DNA of 64,000 bases, taken from NCBI GenBank assembly GCA_907164885.2, contig OU015503.1, positions 124,862,556 through 124,926,555 on the forward strand, read 5' to 3'. Shown in pieces: positions 33,601 through 47,430 of the stretch; positions within the stretch are counted from its first letter, which is position 1, and each line of letters starts with the position of its first letter. The notes beneath the pieces were generated by a model that did not search any database, was not told where the DNA came from, and worked only from the letters and a program-made list of their open reading frames with translations. This stretch comes from Dolomedes plantarius (taxonomy: Eukaryota; Arthropoda; Arachnida; Araneae; Dolomedidae). The translations under genes were made by a program, and so were the position numbers.

Positions 33601-34037
33601 TATTCTGCCGATATTGGTTCATCAAGCTAGTTTGTAATAAAGATATTGTATCAACTCTTGGAATATTGTTTGGACATCCTAAATAAGAAACATTATTGCA
33701 AATTCTATTGACATTGTTTGGACATCTTCAATCTCCTATAGTCTCAAGCAATATTTATTCAGAGTCATACTTGGATTTATACTACCCCCCCACAAAAAAC
33801 TTTGTATCTTATACATAGTCAATCTCCTATAGTCTCAAGCAATATTGATTCAGAGTCAAACTTGGATTTTTAACCTTCGACAATCTTCCAGTCTACAGCC
33901 ATTTCTTGTTCTACCCATATTGGTTTAAAGATATTGTATAATCGTTTAGTATTTGGCGCTACTTGTTGGCTACTTGGCGATATCAGTTTGGGTATATAAA
34001 GGATTGCTCGCGCTCCAGTCTGCATATCTCACACGTC

Positions 34038-34373
34038 ATGGCTCCGAGTTGTCCCAGAGCTCCGAAGAAACCGGCCGTTCGCCGCGTTTTTTGGAATACC
34101 GACAGGTGTCGAAAGAAATTGGATTTTTCAATAACAGTTCCGGAGAATCCTTTGTTGGTCGAGGCGTGTAAGAAATTGGCGTCGGTCATCGACGACATTC
34201 CAGAAGAAAGCCCCGCTAAACTTGCAAATCCAATTGTCCTCCAGTGTCCTGATGCCCGAAAGTTATCGCGAGAAGAGCGAATGAAGGAGGAAAATGATAT
34301 TAGAAAGATTCTGAAATTACCCCCGATAAAATGGGGGACTTTCAAAATTCCCAAAGTGCCAAAAGAACTTTAA
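34038..34373 (+). CDS. Basic 111-aa protein, unknown (right copy)
   Basis: Identical to 27,877-28,212. TATA box GTATATAAAGG at about 33,992-34,002 and CCAGTCTG initiator at about 34,016, then ATG at 34,038. No recognised domain; a small nucleic-acid-binding or regulatory protein is possible from its basic composition. Confidence 0.6.
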   Translation: MAPSCPRAPKKPAVRRVFWNTDRCRKKLDFSITVPENPLLVEACKKLASVIDDIPEESPAKLANPIVLQCPDARKLSREERMKEENDIRKILKLPPIKWGTFKIPKVPKEL

Positions 34374-34412
34374 AATTTTTTTTGGTTCCCCCAACATCCT
34401 CGTTGGGAGAGT

Positions 34413-34464
34413 AAAAAAATGGCCGGAACGTCCTGAAAAAAAAGGACGTTCCGGCCATTTTTTT
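34413..34464. terminator. 3' hairpin flanked by A7 and T7, after the 111-aa gene (right)
   Basis: Mirror of 27,786-27,837, 40 bp after the stop at 34,373. Confidence 0.8.
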
Positions 34465-34770
34465 GCACAGAAATGCTTGACAACCTTGGGAATAAGACTT
34501 TTTTTTTTTTGCATAAGACTTGAATTGCGTGTTGATTTCCTCTTTTATTAATATTTGTTTCCAAAATTGTATTCTTAATCAACAGCTATCAGAAATTGTT
34601 TTCTTTTTTTTTTTGTTGTTCCCAAAGTTGGATTCTCAAATTGTTTAAAGATCTGACCAATCAGAAACCTCTTGACATGACGTCACATAGCCAATCAGCA
34701 ACCTCCTGACGCGTCAATAAAAATCCGCTTCGGAGAAAAATTCATTTCATTTTGTATTCTGACTCTCGAG

Positions 34771-35322
34771 ATGGAGGACGTGTGTGCTATTTGCCACGAG
34801 CCCGTGCTGGAATCCAGCATATTTTTTGTCATGATAGAGTGTGCGACACATCATAGGATGCACGACGTTTGCCTGTCAGCAGCATACGTGAAGGGAGGTA
34901 TACGTCAATGCCCTGTATGTCGGGCCGACTATAAAGAATATCAGACATTTTGGTTTGAAAAATTGGGTAGTTTGTACAACTACCAGACCCTTATGATGTA
35001 TATGGAAAGGGAGCCTCTGAAAAGTCGGAACCGCAAATTTCTGAGGCGAGTGCGCGAAATTATTCAGGAAAGATTGGATCGCGGGAGATTCTGCCCCGGG
35101 GGATGCATGACAATTCGGACTTTTACAGACTCGAAACCTCTTCCGGATCTGCACAGGTATCCTGAATGGGATCCCAACAGCTTTGCCCTGTTTTTTTTGG
35201 AGGAGGCTCGAAAGGATCGTACTCTATTCGTCCATCTGAGAGGATTTGTCCGAGAACATCACACCTGTTCCGAAGAATGTTATTTCAACCTCTGTTTCTT
35301 GAAACAAATGTCTCTCGGATGA
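34771..35322 (+). CDS. RING-finger protein, 183 aa (right copy)
   Basis: Same protein as 26,928-27,479, with ATG at 34,771. The upstream TATA-like CAATAAAAAT lies near 34,715 with an ATTCATTTCATT initiator about 25 bp on. RING cysteines are in CAICHEP, HDVC and CPVC; the C-terminal Cys/His segment is HHTCSEEC. Both copies are intact, so dosage may be doubled. Confidence 0.8.
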   Translation: MEDVCAICHEPVLESSIFFVMIECATHHRMHDVCLSAAYVKGGIRQCPVCRADYKEYQTFWFEKLGSLYNYQTLMMYMEREPLKSRNRKFLRRVREIIQERLDRGRFCPGGCMTIRTFTDSKPLPDLHRYPEWDPNSFALFFLEEARKDRTLFVHLRGFVREHHTCSEECYFNLCFLKQMSLG

Positions 35323-35352
35323 TTTCATTTGTTGTTTTTTCTCACAGGGGGT

Positions 35353-35412
35353 AAAAAAAATGGGGGCCAAAAAGATGCTTAGTTAAGCATCTTTTTGGCC
35401 CCCATTTTTTTT
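35353..35412. terminator. 3' hairpin flanked by A8 and T8, after the RING gene (right)
   Basis: Mirror copy of 26,839-26,897, here a perfect inverted repeat. Starts 30 bp after the stop at 35,322. Confidence 0.8.
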
Positions 35413-35844
35413 ATGGTCAAAGGGCTGACAACGTTGGTATAAGGACTTGTCGCACGCTTTGCTCTACTACTTTATTTTTTTTATGGTCAAAGGGCTGACA
35501 ACGTTGGTATAAGGACTTGTCGCACGCTTTGCTCTACTACTTTTTTAGATGATATGAGGATGTTTCCAGAAAAAAAGATTATTTTAAAAAACCAATTTTG
35601 GATTTTACTATATTGATTGCTACTTTGCTTTATTTATGGAAACCAATTTTGGATTTTTTACTATATTGATTGCTACAGCAGAGGAAGAAGAAGAAAAAAA
35701 AATTCCAACATTGTATATATATATAAAAAAAAAAAGTTTGTGGAACAAACTTTGACCTGACTTCCGGTGCTTAACATCCGGTTTGAAAATCGTATAAAAA
35801 GGGCGACCCGTCTGGGCTTCGGAATCATTCGAACGCTTGTCACA

Positions 35845-36087
35845 ATGAGTTCAGTAGCTATTCATTATGCCGCTCTGCCGGTACTCAACTGTTGGGGTTG
35901 CCAGACGCCGGTGCCGCCGCATTGTGCCTTCATGTTTTCATGTAGGCACATTTGCCACGTTTATTGTGCTCGAAGAAAATCCTTATATTGGGATTGTCCC
36001 GACTGTTATGATCCCAGCAGCAAAGATATAGAAAGATTGAAAAACATGCCGCCGTGGTCCGATGTGAATCCCAAATTGCTGAACTAA
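35845..36087 (+). CDS. Small RING-like zinc-binding protein, 80 aa (right copy)
   Basis: Identical to the left copy at 26,164-26,406. The TATA box is at about 35,793-35,802 and the initiator at about 35,822-35,831, then ATG at 35,845. Cys/His pairs are CWGC, CRHICHVYC and CPDC. The hairpin 36,130-36,182 follows. Confidence 0.65.
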   Translation: MSSVAIHYAALPVLNCWGCQTPVPPHCAFMFSCRHICHVYCARRKSLYWDCPDCYDPSSKDIERLKNMPPWSDVNPKLLN

Positions 36088-36129
36088 AAAAATTTTTAAT
36101 CTCCTTTTTATTTCGAAAAAAAAGGGGGT

Positions 36130-36182
36130 AAAAAAATGGCCAGAGAACGTCTTGAAAAAAGACGTTCTCTGGCCATTTTTTT
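36130..36182. terminator. 3' hairpin flanked by A7 and T7, after the small RING-like gene (right)
   Basis: Mirror copy of 26,069-26,121. Stem sequence TGGCCAGAGAACGTCT with exact inverse. It lies about 43 bp after the stop at 36,087. Confidence 0.8.
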
Positions 36183-36719
36183 GCGTCAAAATGATTACCA
36201 ACTTTGGAAAAATAATAATAATAAAAAAGACTTTGTTTCATTTGTAGAAATGTGTTTTTCAATAGTAACAATATTTCTTTCCTCCAATCAGTCACCCGAT
36301 GATGAACAGATACATGAATAATCATGTTTCTATACATCCTTATACTTTATTAATTTTGATTTTTTCTGTCTTTCTGGCTTTCGAATGTGATGCCTTTTTA
36401 TAATTATACTAAAATAAATAATCTAATACCTCCAAGCACTTACAGTCTTAACGAAATTATATGGTCCTGTAATATCAACTATATTTTTTTTTTATCCAAA
36501 GGGGATCCAAATTCATTTACTGTAATCTTAATCCACAAGCACTTACAATCTTAACGAAATTATATGGACTCTTAATCTAGAACTTTATGAATGTTAGCTA
36601 GATGTGAAACATAGACAGGACGACCTTATAATAATTAACAAATGACCCCTAAAATCATGGAATAAATGTCCATTATAATACATTTTTAGCTAATTGTGTT
36701 AGAAAAGGATGGTATTAGA

Positions 36720-36935
36720 AATGATCACATGTAATATCAACTATATTATCAGAGGATTCAACTCCAATAATGGTATTAGAAAGCATTCCAATCCTAAATG
36801 AAACCTTTTTTTTTTTAACAATTATTAAAAATCGCAAATGCTTGAAGGTATCACATGTAATATCAACTATATTATCAGAGGATTCAACTCCAATAATGGT
36901 ATTAGAAAGCATTCCAATCCTAAATGAAATCTTTT
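36720..36935. repeat. About 120-bp direct repeat pair, right arm
   Basis: Mirror of 25,320-25,535; same phrases in reverse complement. Confidence 0.75.
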
Positions 36936-37149
36936 TTTTTTAACAATTATTAAAAATCAATATGAGAACAAACTTGGAAAAAAAAATTGTTTGATATGAA
37001 AAACAATTTCACAACATTGGACAACTAAAAACAAAAACAAAACAAAAAAAATAGAAAGTCATATCTTATCAGATAACGAGTTCCGGATCGTATAAAAGGA
37101 CGACACCGATTTGCAATTCTCTCATTCGACTCGCTCGCTCGTGAACGAT

Positions 37150-37512
37150 ATGGCTGACGCTTTCCCTTCCAAGCTATCGACTACCGTCCGATTGCTGCAG
37201 CACCCCGAAACAAAGAGAGGATTTCGGAATATTTTTGATTCGCGTAAACTTTTGATTTCCACGGCCTATTTGGAGGACGACAAGGTATTTTTTGCCCCCC
37301 TCGAAGACAGAAGTGAAAATTTAATCGCCAATTTCTACAGGACTGGCAGAGAATCTTTTACCCGCTGGGATGACTACGATTCTGTCAGCTGGGACGCCGT
37401 GGCCGCTCGTCTGAAATTGGATCGACGTGTCAGGAAAAAAAAACACGGACGTTCGAGTGAGTTTTCGGTAAGTACCATTTCGAATGGGGATTTGAATACG
37501 ACCTATTTTTTT

Positions 37513-37563
<51 letters not shown>

Positions 37564-38522
37564 ATATTGCAGCTAATTCCATATTTTTTTTCTTTCATTC
37601 TTTCTTCGTCAGGTACGACAACACGTTCGTGGTAAAACAATATTTTACTTTTGGACAACGTGTGGTGGAACCTGGGACCTGTCACATTTACCAGACTACG
37701 ACGGTACCCCTCTTCTTCTACGTGTTGCCTGAAAAAAAGACCAGATCTTTTGATGTCGTCCGCAGAAAAAGGGGATTCCGAGCCGCCGATCAGTTCGCTT
37801 ACAAATTTTTCGTCCTGGAACCCGAATCCAAGTACCGGGTGACGGAGGGAACGTGCTACGTACTGGTGACTGCCCAAAAGACTCTCTTTTCTGTGGACGT
37901 CGTGAGAGCCGACCTAGAATTGCCCTTCGAGTGCAGGAATTGGAGGGAGTCTACCAAATTAAAACGGAAGAGGAACATTTACGACAATGTTCCCCAAACT
38001 CCGGCATTGGACAGATTAGATGACGATTTGCTGATGGTACCTCCGCCACCTCCGGTTCGTAATGTGTATCACTCGTTCGAACCTCCCCAAATGGATCCGG
38101 AACCGGAACCGTCAGTCGTCATGGATCCGGAACCGTCAGTCGTCATGGATGCCGAATCACAGACGAATCCACTTGAAATACCTTCTTTTCATCCGCCTCA
38201 GACAGTCTTGTATCTGATACCCCAATTTGCCGACATGTACAATGACATTCGAAATCGGGAATTGGGACCCCCGATTCCGCTTGATTATGTCCAGACATTA
38301 GACTATGTCCCTGAACCTATGGACTTGTCGACAAAGAACACGGATTTGGAACAAATTGATATGGACTTGTCGACGAGCCAAATGGATATTGAAAAAATCA
38401 ATTCGGAGGAATTGATCATGCAGACCTGTTTGGAAGAACCTCAAACTCCAAACTTTTTAAACATGTCGGAAGACTTTGACGAACTCTTTAAAAATTTAGA
38501 AACCTATGTAACGTCCTTTTAA
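37150..38522 (+). CDS. Spliced two-exon gene, right copy, frameshifted at an A-run
   Basis: This mirror copy has exon 1 at 37,150-37,467, intron 37,468-37,612 and exon 2 at 37,613-38,522. It is identical to the left copy except that an A-run at 37,434-37,442 has nine As where the left copy has eight. The exons total 1,228 bases, so this copy is out of frame after about residue 96. It is either a real frameshift allele or a homopolymer sequencing error. Promoter, splice sites, PMDLS motif and AATAAA after the stop are all present. Confidence 0.65.
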
Positions 38523-38574
38523 TAACAACGAACAAAATAAAAGATTTATTTTTATATATTAATCTGTTGTTTGT

Positions 38575-38865
38575 TCTTCCTAAAAAACACAACAATTCCC
38601 ATCCTAAATTAAAACATATTGCAACTTCAGTGATACGGAATGGCATTAGAAAGAATTCCTATCCTAAATTAAAACATATTGCAACTCTAGTGATACGGAA
38701 TGACATTAGAAAGAATTCCTATCCTAAATCAAAACATATTGCAACTCTAGTGATACGGAATGACATTAGAAAGAATTCCTATCCTAAAAAATCGAAAACA
38801 TATTACAACTCTAGTGATACGGAATGGCATTAGAAAGAATTCCTATCCTAAAAAATCCAAACACC
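38575..38865. repeat. 60-bp tandem repeats, right arm
   Basis: Mirror copy of 23,390-23,680. Units contain TAGTGATACGGAATGACATT and AGAAAGAATTCCTATCCTAA. The short ORF across it is a repeat artefact. Confidence 0.8.
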
Positions 38866-39015
38866 TTTAATCACAAAATGCTTGAGAGTTAAAAATATAA
38901 GCTTATTTTAAGAATTGTACCTCCTGTAATATCAACTATATTATCAGAAAAAAAAAAAGATTCAACCGCAACTCCAGTGATACTTACAAAGTGTTTTCAG
39001 TCAACAATCTGTTTT

Positions 39016-39076
39016 CAACGATGTATTATGCTTTAGAATAATCCTCAGGATTATTTTAAAGCATAATACATTGTTA
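39016..39076. terminator. Hairpin near outer end of right arm
   Basis: Inverted partner of the 23,178-23,238 hairpin. Stem phrases are TGTATTATGCTTTAGAATAA and its near inverse. Confidence 0.6.
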
Positions 39077-39194
39077 TTCCTTTCCTTTCCCCCCAAAAAT
39101 TTGCAAACCATGGATCTTGTAAAATTTCAAAGGGGTACCGGTGCTTATATATTTTTGCGGCCGACTGTGTTCATCGCAGTCTCAGGACTGTAAA

Positions 39195-39335
39195 ATGCAT
39201 AGGTATACTGGTTTTGCAGTCGCTGCCATAGACGTAATGTTAAACGGTAAATGGTTTAAACTATCCACGGAAAATAATTTTGTTGGTATTGTTAAAAAGA
39301 TTGTACGTCAAACGTTTTTTCAAATATTGTTTTGA
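39195..39335 (+). CDS. Possible 46-aa protein straddled by the arm boundary promoter
   Basis: A short ORF (MHRYTGFAVAAIDVMLNGKW...) starts 27 bp past the outer end of the right arm. A TATATATTT box lies inside the arm (about 39,146-39,155). A TTCATCGCAGTCTCAGG initiator lies just outside it (39,170-39,186). The protein has a hydrophobic stretch and basic end and matches nothing known. It may not be translated. Confidence 0.3.
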   Translation: MHRYTGFAVAAIDVMLNGKWFKLSTENNFVGIVKKIVRQTFFQILF

Positions 39336-39339
39336 TTCC

Positions 39340-39421
39340 AACGATTGTTCAACAAAAATTTGATGTCCAACGTATCAGCAGACAAGCAGAATTATTTGGA
39401 TGACTTCTTTACGGGAAAAAG

Positions 39422-39507
<86 letters not shown>

Positions 39508-39890
39508 CTTCTTTCTTTTTTTCTTTTTTCCTTTTTTTCAAATTATTAGTATATAAAGGTTCACAGTTTGGATCACAGCTCAAAGTTTCTGGGAATATTG
39601 TTTGAATCTTTTATCTCGAAAATTTGAAGTTTATTGTTTCGTATATCAAGTTTGAAGTCAAAATATAATTGTACCACTGCATTTGTTTGTCATTCTTGAC
39701 ATTCCTCATCCCGTATTGTTTTTAAATCTTTATATGAATCACTACGAGATGTTTGGTTTTCAATAGTGAAAATTGATTTGAGGACGATACTTCAAGCTTT
39801 GGGAAACCCCAATATTGCAGAAATACACACACACACACACACACATACATAGTTTCATAGAAGGAAAGGAAATTCCGATAAGATCTGCTC
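39340..39890. other. Intergenic stretch with A/T palindrome and orphan promoter
   Basis: Contains an A/T palindrome at 39,420-39,507 and a second promoter-like unit, GTATATAAAGG at 39,549 with GATCACAGCT 22 bp on, without an ORF behind it. A (CA)n run lies at 39,823-39,844. Confidence 0.5.
39420..39507. terminator. A(n)T(n) palindrome
   Basis: About 40 As, AATAA, about 40 Ts; followed at 39,549 by a TATA box. Confidence 0.7.
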
Positions 39891-39935
39891 TCTATAAAAA
39901 GGAAGGATCGCGTTGCGAACATCATCACTCTCCCA

Positions 39936-40379
39936 ATGGATCCCATCGCGAAGAGTTACGCTTGCGATATGCTCTCCATGATCCGACATAGGGTCAAAAT
40001 GGCTATTTTACATTCTCAATACTTGCGAAATCAATTTAGAATGGTTAGTGTCATTGATGATATGATAACGACTATAAACGGTGCCATGGATACTTTGAAC
40101 AGCCTGACAGATCAAACAGAGCGAGATCCTTTAATCTCCATCTCGGGGATTTCCAGTGAACTCGTCGACGCTAACGACGACATCATTTGGGTCGTTCAAG
40201 ATTGGACAGAACGAGTTCGAAATGAATTGACGACGGAATACGATGCCCAGGAGACCCTAGATACAATTGTCCTGCATTTAAAAACAGCCAGCGAGCTGAT
40301 AGATAAATTGGGTGATAATTTAGATTCGGAGGACTCTATCAAGGTGCCTGCAGATTCGACATCCTGTAGTGATAATTTA

Positions 40380-40385
<6 letters not shown>
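39936..40385 (+). CDS. 149-aa helical protein, unknown
   Basis: ATG at 39,936, with CTATAAAAAGG at about 39,891 and a CATCATCACTC initiator shortly before the start. The protein is predicted to be largely helical from its sequence pattern: repeated hydrophobic heptads, e.g. VIDDMITTINGAMDTLNSL and LHLKTASELIDKLGDNL. It has an acidic Ser-rich end. No domain is recognised. The stop codon TAA is the first part of the A-run of the next A/T palindrome, so the transcript end and the poly(A)-like tract nearly coincide. Confidence 0.65.
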
Positions 40386-40445
<60 letters not shown>

Positions 40446-40447
40446 AT

Positions 40448-40495
<48 letters not shown>
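40382..40495. terminator. A(n)T(n) palindrome merged with a stop codon
   Basis: About 60 As, TAATTC, about 50 Ts. The TAA stop of the 149-aa gene leads directly into the A-run. A CTATATAG TATA box for the next gene follows at about 40,516. Confidence 0.7.
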
Positions 40496-40614
40496 CTTTT
40501 TTCTTTTCTTTACTTTACTATATAGACGCTCATCAATTTCGGCTTCAGTCATTCAGTGCTTTGCCTTAGCTAGGATTTTTCTTTCTACCGTTGTTGTTCT
40601 ACTGTTGTTGGAAT

Positions 40615-41562
40615 ATGTGGTTTAAAGTATCCCTCACGTCTACCAGAAAAGATTTGTACGCATTGATCGGCATGGACGGACTTGTGTATTTCAGGGCCAT
40701 ATCGGTTGGACATTTCCTACGGTATCGCAATCCTTACAAATTTGCCAAAGACCTGAACTTTGGGAAAGATGCTTCGGAAGTCGTCCCACGGGACATCTAC
40801 ATCAAACCTACCCCGTTGTTAACTTTGGGTCAAGTTCTCAGCGTCATGGATCCCTCCAGATTCGATCCTCGAGATTTCCTTTCATTGTGGGAAAAGGGAA
40901 CGATTCTGAATGTTCCGATCATGTATTTTTCGGATTCTTTGAAATATTGTCCGCGATTGGATATTGGAGAGGGTTCCGATTATCGGTTGCAAGATTGGAT
41001 TTCCAATTTTACCAAATTTATCTTGGATGCTTATAAAGAAAGCCCCTCTCGAAAGCGAAAATTGCCAAAAGAATTTAACGACTCTAATGGCAAAGAAACA
41101 TCTGATGCTAGTAAAAGATGTAATGTATCTACCAACGAGGCTTCTACCAGTGAAACATTGAACGTATCTAATGCCAACGAGGCTTCTACCAGTGAAACAT
41201 TGAACGTATCTAATGCCAACGAAGCATCTACCAACGGGTCATTGAACCCGTCTACCAACGAGGCGATTACCAGCAGAACATTAAACGCATCTACCAGCAG
41301 AACATTAAACGCATCTACCAACGGGTCATTGAACGAATCTACCAACGGGTCATTGAACGCATCTACCAACGGGTCATTGAATCCGTCTACCAACGAGGCA
41401 GTTACCAGCAGAACATTAAACCCGTCTACCAACGGGGTATTTGTAATCGAACACGTGGAACTATTAAATGTACTCAAAATTGAGAGTAAAATTGTATCAA
41501 TGGAACCACAATTAATATTGTATTTGGTAAACGGCACTAATCGTGTTTATAAACCCCAATAA
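40615..41562 (+). CDS. 315-aa protein, possible BRO-N-like head with Asn/Ser/Thr repeat tail
   Basis: The start is set at the first ATG (40,615), about 100 bp after a CTATATAG box with TTCAGTCATTCAGT initiator. Residues 1-90 contain LIGMDGLVYFRAISVGHFLR followed by YRNPYKFAKDL, which in outline resembles the BRO-N domain found in many insect DNA viruses (DNA-binding). The match is weak. A basic KRKLPKEF stretch follows. Then comes a tail of about 100 residues of STNGSLNA / STSETLNVSNANEA repeats. The C-terminal 40 residues are hydrophobic and ordered. AATAAA overlaps the stop codon, so this gene uses a standard poly(A) signal rather than an immediate palindrome. Confidence 0.6.
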   Translation: MWFKVSLTSTRKDLYALIGMDGLVYFRAISVGHFLRYRNPYKFAKDLNFGKDASEVVPRDIYIKPTPLLTLGQVLSVMDPSRFDPRDFLSLWEKGTILNVPIMYFSDSLKYCPRLDIGEGSDYRLQDWISNFTKFILDAYKESPSRKRKLPKEFNDSNGKETSDASKRCNVSTNEASTSETLNVSNANEASTSETLNVSNANEASTNGSLNPSTNEAITSRTLNASTSRTLNASTNGSLNESTNGSLNASTNGSLNPSTNEAVTSRTLNPSTNGVFVIEHVELLNVLKIESKIVSMEPQLILYLVNGTNRVYKPQ

Positions 41563-42145
<583 letters not shown>

Positions 42146-42261
42146 CAGTTGTTACACATGTATATATAGAGAACTTTTCTCACACATTAGATTCATATAA
42201 TACTTTATCGCTGTAGTTGGATCAAATATCTTGCTCCGACTTTGATTGTTGTTTTTTCGAG

Positions 42262-44079
42262 ATGCCTAAAAATCTGCAGTCTAAATACTTGAATGCGAAA
42301 CGCCAATATAAGCATGCGGTCCGTTGCCAGGAATGCGGGATATCTTTGATTTTGCCGCTTTTGGAGAAACACCTGTACGAGGTTCACAAACTGGATAAGA
42401 ATTCTTGTCCCTGGTGTCTGGGTCGATACGTTTGGCCCACACGTCAGAAATATCGAAATGTTTTCCATTTGACCAGTTGTTTGAAAGTGTATCGGGCCAC
42501 TTTTACCACGGAAAAAAACTTGATGGCTATTGATTGTTGTTATGGTGCTCCGAGGAACGGTATTGTTACGAATATTGCTACCTCGCGCCGTGCTAAACTT
42601 AGTCCCCCCGAAAGAGATTTGTTTGGTCGCCCAAAAGTCTTCGAGATGCCTAAAAATCCATTGGTTACTTATTTGAATGCGAAACGTCGTTATCAGCATA
42701 CCGTCAGTTGTCAGGAATGTGGGATACAGTTAACTTTAACGCTTTTGGAGAAGCATTTGTACGAGTTCCACAAACTGAATAAGAATTCTTGTCCCTGGTG
42801 TCTGGGTCGATACGTTTGGCCGAAATGCCAGAAAAGCAAACATGTTTTCCATCTGATGAATTGTTTGAAAGTGTATCGGGCTACTTTTACCCCGAAGAAA
42901 AACTTGATGGCTATTGATTGTTGTTATGGTACCAGTACCGCTACTACTATTAGTAGCGGTACCGTTTCAAGGATTGCTGAGAAAGATTTATTCGGTTGTA
43001 CAAAAGTTTTGGAGGATTGGCTTTTCGAATACGAGATTGGGGAAGATTCGATTACAGCGTCTTGGTGGGAGTCGGCAGTCGTCATGCCAAACGAGTTGGA
43101 ATTTTTGGACGACAACGTGAACCTTGCCGCGTATTATTTGAAAAAATTTGTCTTGTTGTCGTTGAAGCCTCCAGTGAAATTTTACCACGTGATGGTGAGG
43201 GCCGTGGCCATGCGTTCTTTTTGCGACGCCATGACAGCATATTGTGGAAAGGCTCTGATGTTACCTTTTCATTGTTGGTGCGACGGTGGTAAGGCTTCGG
43301 ATCCAATGATCCGACATCACAGACACATGATTTTGGTGACGGAAGACGGAAACCGCTTCATGAAAGAGTGTTGGAAGAAAGTGCGCGTCCCGGATCGGAA
43401 TATCGTGTGCAAGAGGAGCAAGGTCGTCAAGACGTGGACTCATTTGATGAATGCGATCGGATACGTGAGCAATCGGCGGTCCGCTTGTGGATTTGATTGG
43501 GACGACGGTTGCCAGATGGGCAATCATCATTTTTATATCGCGAAATCTCTCCCTTCCAATTTTTCGGTGATGGCTTGTACTTCCCAACCGGACGGGATCT
43601 TGGAGGAAATTGCACGTAAGTATGGCCAAAATCCTGTGGCGCCTTTCGCCGACTATTGTGTTTGGAAGAATGGAAAGTACCGGGTACCCATCGATAAAGT
43701 TGTCGTGGATGCCATGATGGTGATGCCCGTGAAAAAAATTTGGAAACCGGTCGGTATAAGCAAGCTCGAGAGTCCTGCGTACATGCATCTCGTGGACGGT
43801 TACAAGTTGCATTTCGAGAAAGATCCGGCCATGTTAGACTTGTCCGAGGAAGATTGGATCGCCAGACAATTGGAAGGGGGTAACAGATTTTATGACGTGG
43901 TCGGTAGAAATTTGTGGACCCCGACCAAAGTCCAACAGAAAATATTGCGTGAGGTCGTACCCCTTATGAAAATGAATCGAATGTTGGAAAAAATGTTGGA
44001 CGAACGATTGTTGGAAGACGTAAAGAAAAAAATGAATGAAATATTGGAAGCTGTGGAAAACGAGATGAAAATTGAATGA
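42262..44079 (+). CDS. 605-aa protein with duplicated C2H2-like module and a possible HUH-type core
   Basis: ATG at 42,262 (MPKNLQSKYL); TATATATAGAG lies about 100 bp upstream. Residues 1-128 and 129-255 are two copies of one module: CQEC at 22-25, LEKHLYEVH (His 37 and 42), then CPWC (49-52), GRYVWP and a further Cys in CLKVYRATF. From about 270 on is a core shared with the 866-aa protein at 44,454 and, more distantly, the 286-aa protein at 60,849. It has WWESAVVMPNELEF, KFYHVMV, a HHRHMILV near residue 355, WTHLMNAIGYVSNRR, HFYIAKSLP and GYKLHFEKDPAMLDLSEEDW. The His-x-His-hydrophobic string followed by a Tyr in a helix recalls HUH replication initiators such as parvovirus NS1. This is only a hypothesis. 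Family not recognised. Confidence 0.7.
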   Translation: MPKNLQSKYLNAKRQYKHAVRCQECGISLILPLLEKHLYEVHKLDKNSCPWCLGRYVWPTRQKYRNVFHLTSCLKVYRATFTTEKNLMAIDCCYGAPRNGIVTNIATSRRAKLSPPERDLFGRPKVFEMPKNPLVTYLNAKRRYQHTVSCQECGIQLTLTLLEKHLYEFHKLNKNSCPWCLGRYVWPKCQKSKHVFHLMNCLKVYRATFTPKKNLMAIDCCYGTSTATTISSGTVSRIAEKDLFGCTKVLEDWLFEYEIGEDSITASWWESAVVMPNELEFLDDNVNLAAYYLKKFVLLSLKPPVKFYHVMVRAVAMRSFCDAMTAYCGKALMLPFHCWCDGGKASDPMIRHHRHMILVTEDGNRFMKECWKKVRVPDRNIVCKRSKVVKTWTHLMNAIGYVSNRRSACGFDWDDGCQMGNHHFYIAKSLPSNFSVMACTSQPDGILEEIARKYGQNPVAPFADYCVWKNGKYRVPIDKVVVDAMMVMPVKKIWKPVGISKLESPAYMHLVDGYKLHFEKDPAMLDLSEEDWIARQLEGGNRFYDVVGRNLWTPTKVQQKILREVVPLMKMNRMLEKMLDERLLEDVKKKMNEILEAVENEMKIE

Positions 44080-44246
44080 GCGTGTGTACTTTTCTATAAC
44101 GGAAATTATTTTGACTAGATCTGGGAATCTCAAAAAAAGTTTAGCATAAATTGGAAAGTTGGGATAAATTTTCAGTTTGGTTTGAATAAAAACTGTTCCA
44201 ATAATTGTGTGATAAGTTTTTAGTTTTGGGATAAGACATATGAGAC

Positions 44247-44250
<4 letters not shown>

Positions 44251-44319
<69 letters not shown>
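44251..44319. terminator. T-run of about 69 bases
   Basis: The only member of the series lacking the A half, about 170 bp past the stop at 44,079 and followed at 44,343 by a GTATATAAG box. Transcript reading would give a long U-run. Confidence 0.6.
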
Positions 44320-44323
<4 letters not shown>

Positions 44324-44453
44324 CATGTACCATGTATGTATAGTATATAAGAACCGTCCCTTTCTTGTTTGCTCCAGTTGTTTAATTCAAATTGCTTTGT
44401 TCGCTTCTCTGATTTATTACATCGACAGTTCCTATTGTTGTATTGTGTATTGT

Positions 44454-47173
<2,720 letters not shown>

Positions 47174-47430
47174 TTGTTCCTTGATACTTTATAAACCTCT
47201 TCAAATGTCGAGATCCCTCAGTTATTGCTTTGCCGAAATTCGAATCGCTGCCAGTTTGGATTGTGTGTGCTCATCATTTGACCTTCGCTTATTATAAGAA
47301 AACAAAAAACCCGAATCGAATTGCTACTAGTTTGGATTGTGTGTTATATATATTTTTTTACCCATCATTTGACCCTCGCTTTGCTTCGCTGAAAAATACA
47401 AATATCGTGATATATATCCTTCATCATAAC

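Noticed and set aside
36136..36321. 61-aa ORF starting in the 3' hairpin (mirror at 25,930-26,115)
   Set aside because: Begins inside the hairpin stem and has low-complexity Asn/Lys content.
41031..41537. 168-aa minus-strand ORF over the Asn/Ser/Thr repeats
   Set aside because: Antisense to an in-frame coding repeat with clear plus-strand promoter.
43261..43812. 183-aa minus-strand ORF in the 605-aa gene (and 45,093-45,692 in its paralogue)
   Set aside because: Antisense shadow of a conserved core; codon structure favours the plus strand.
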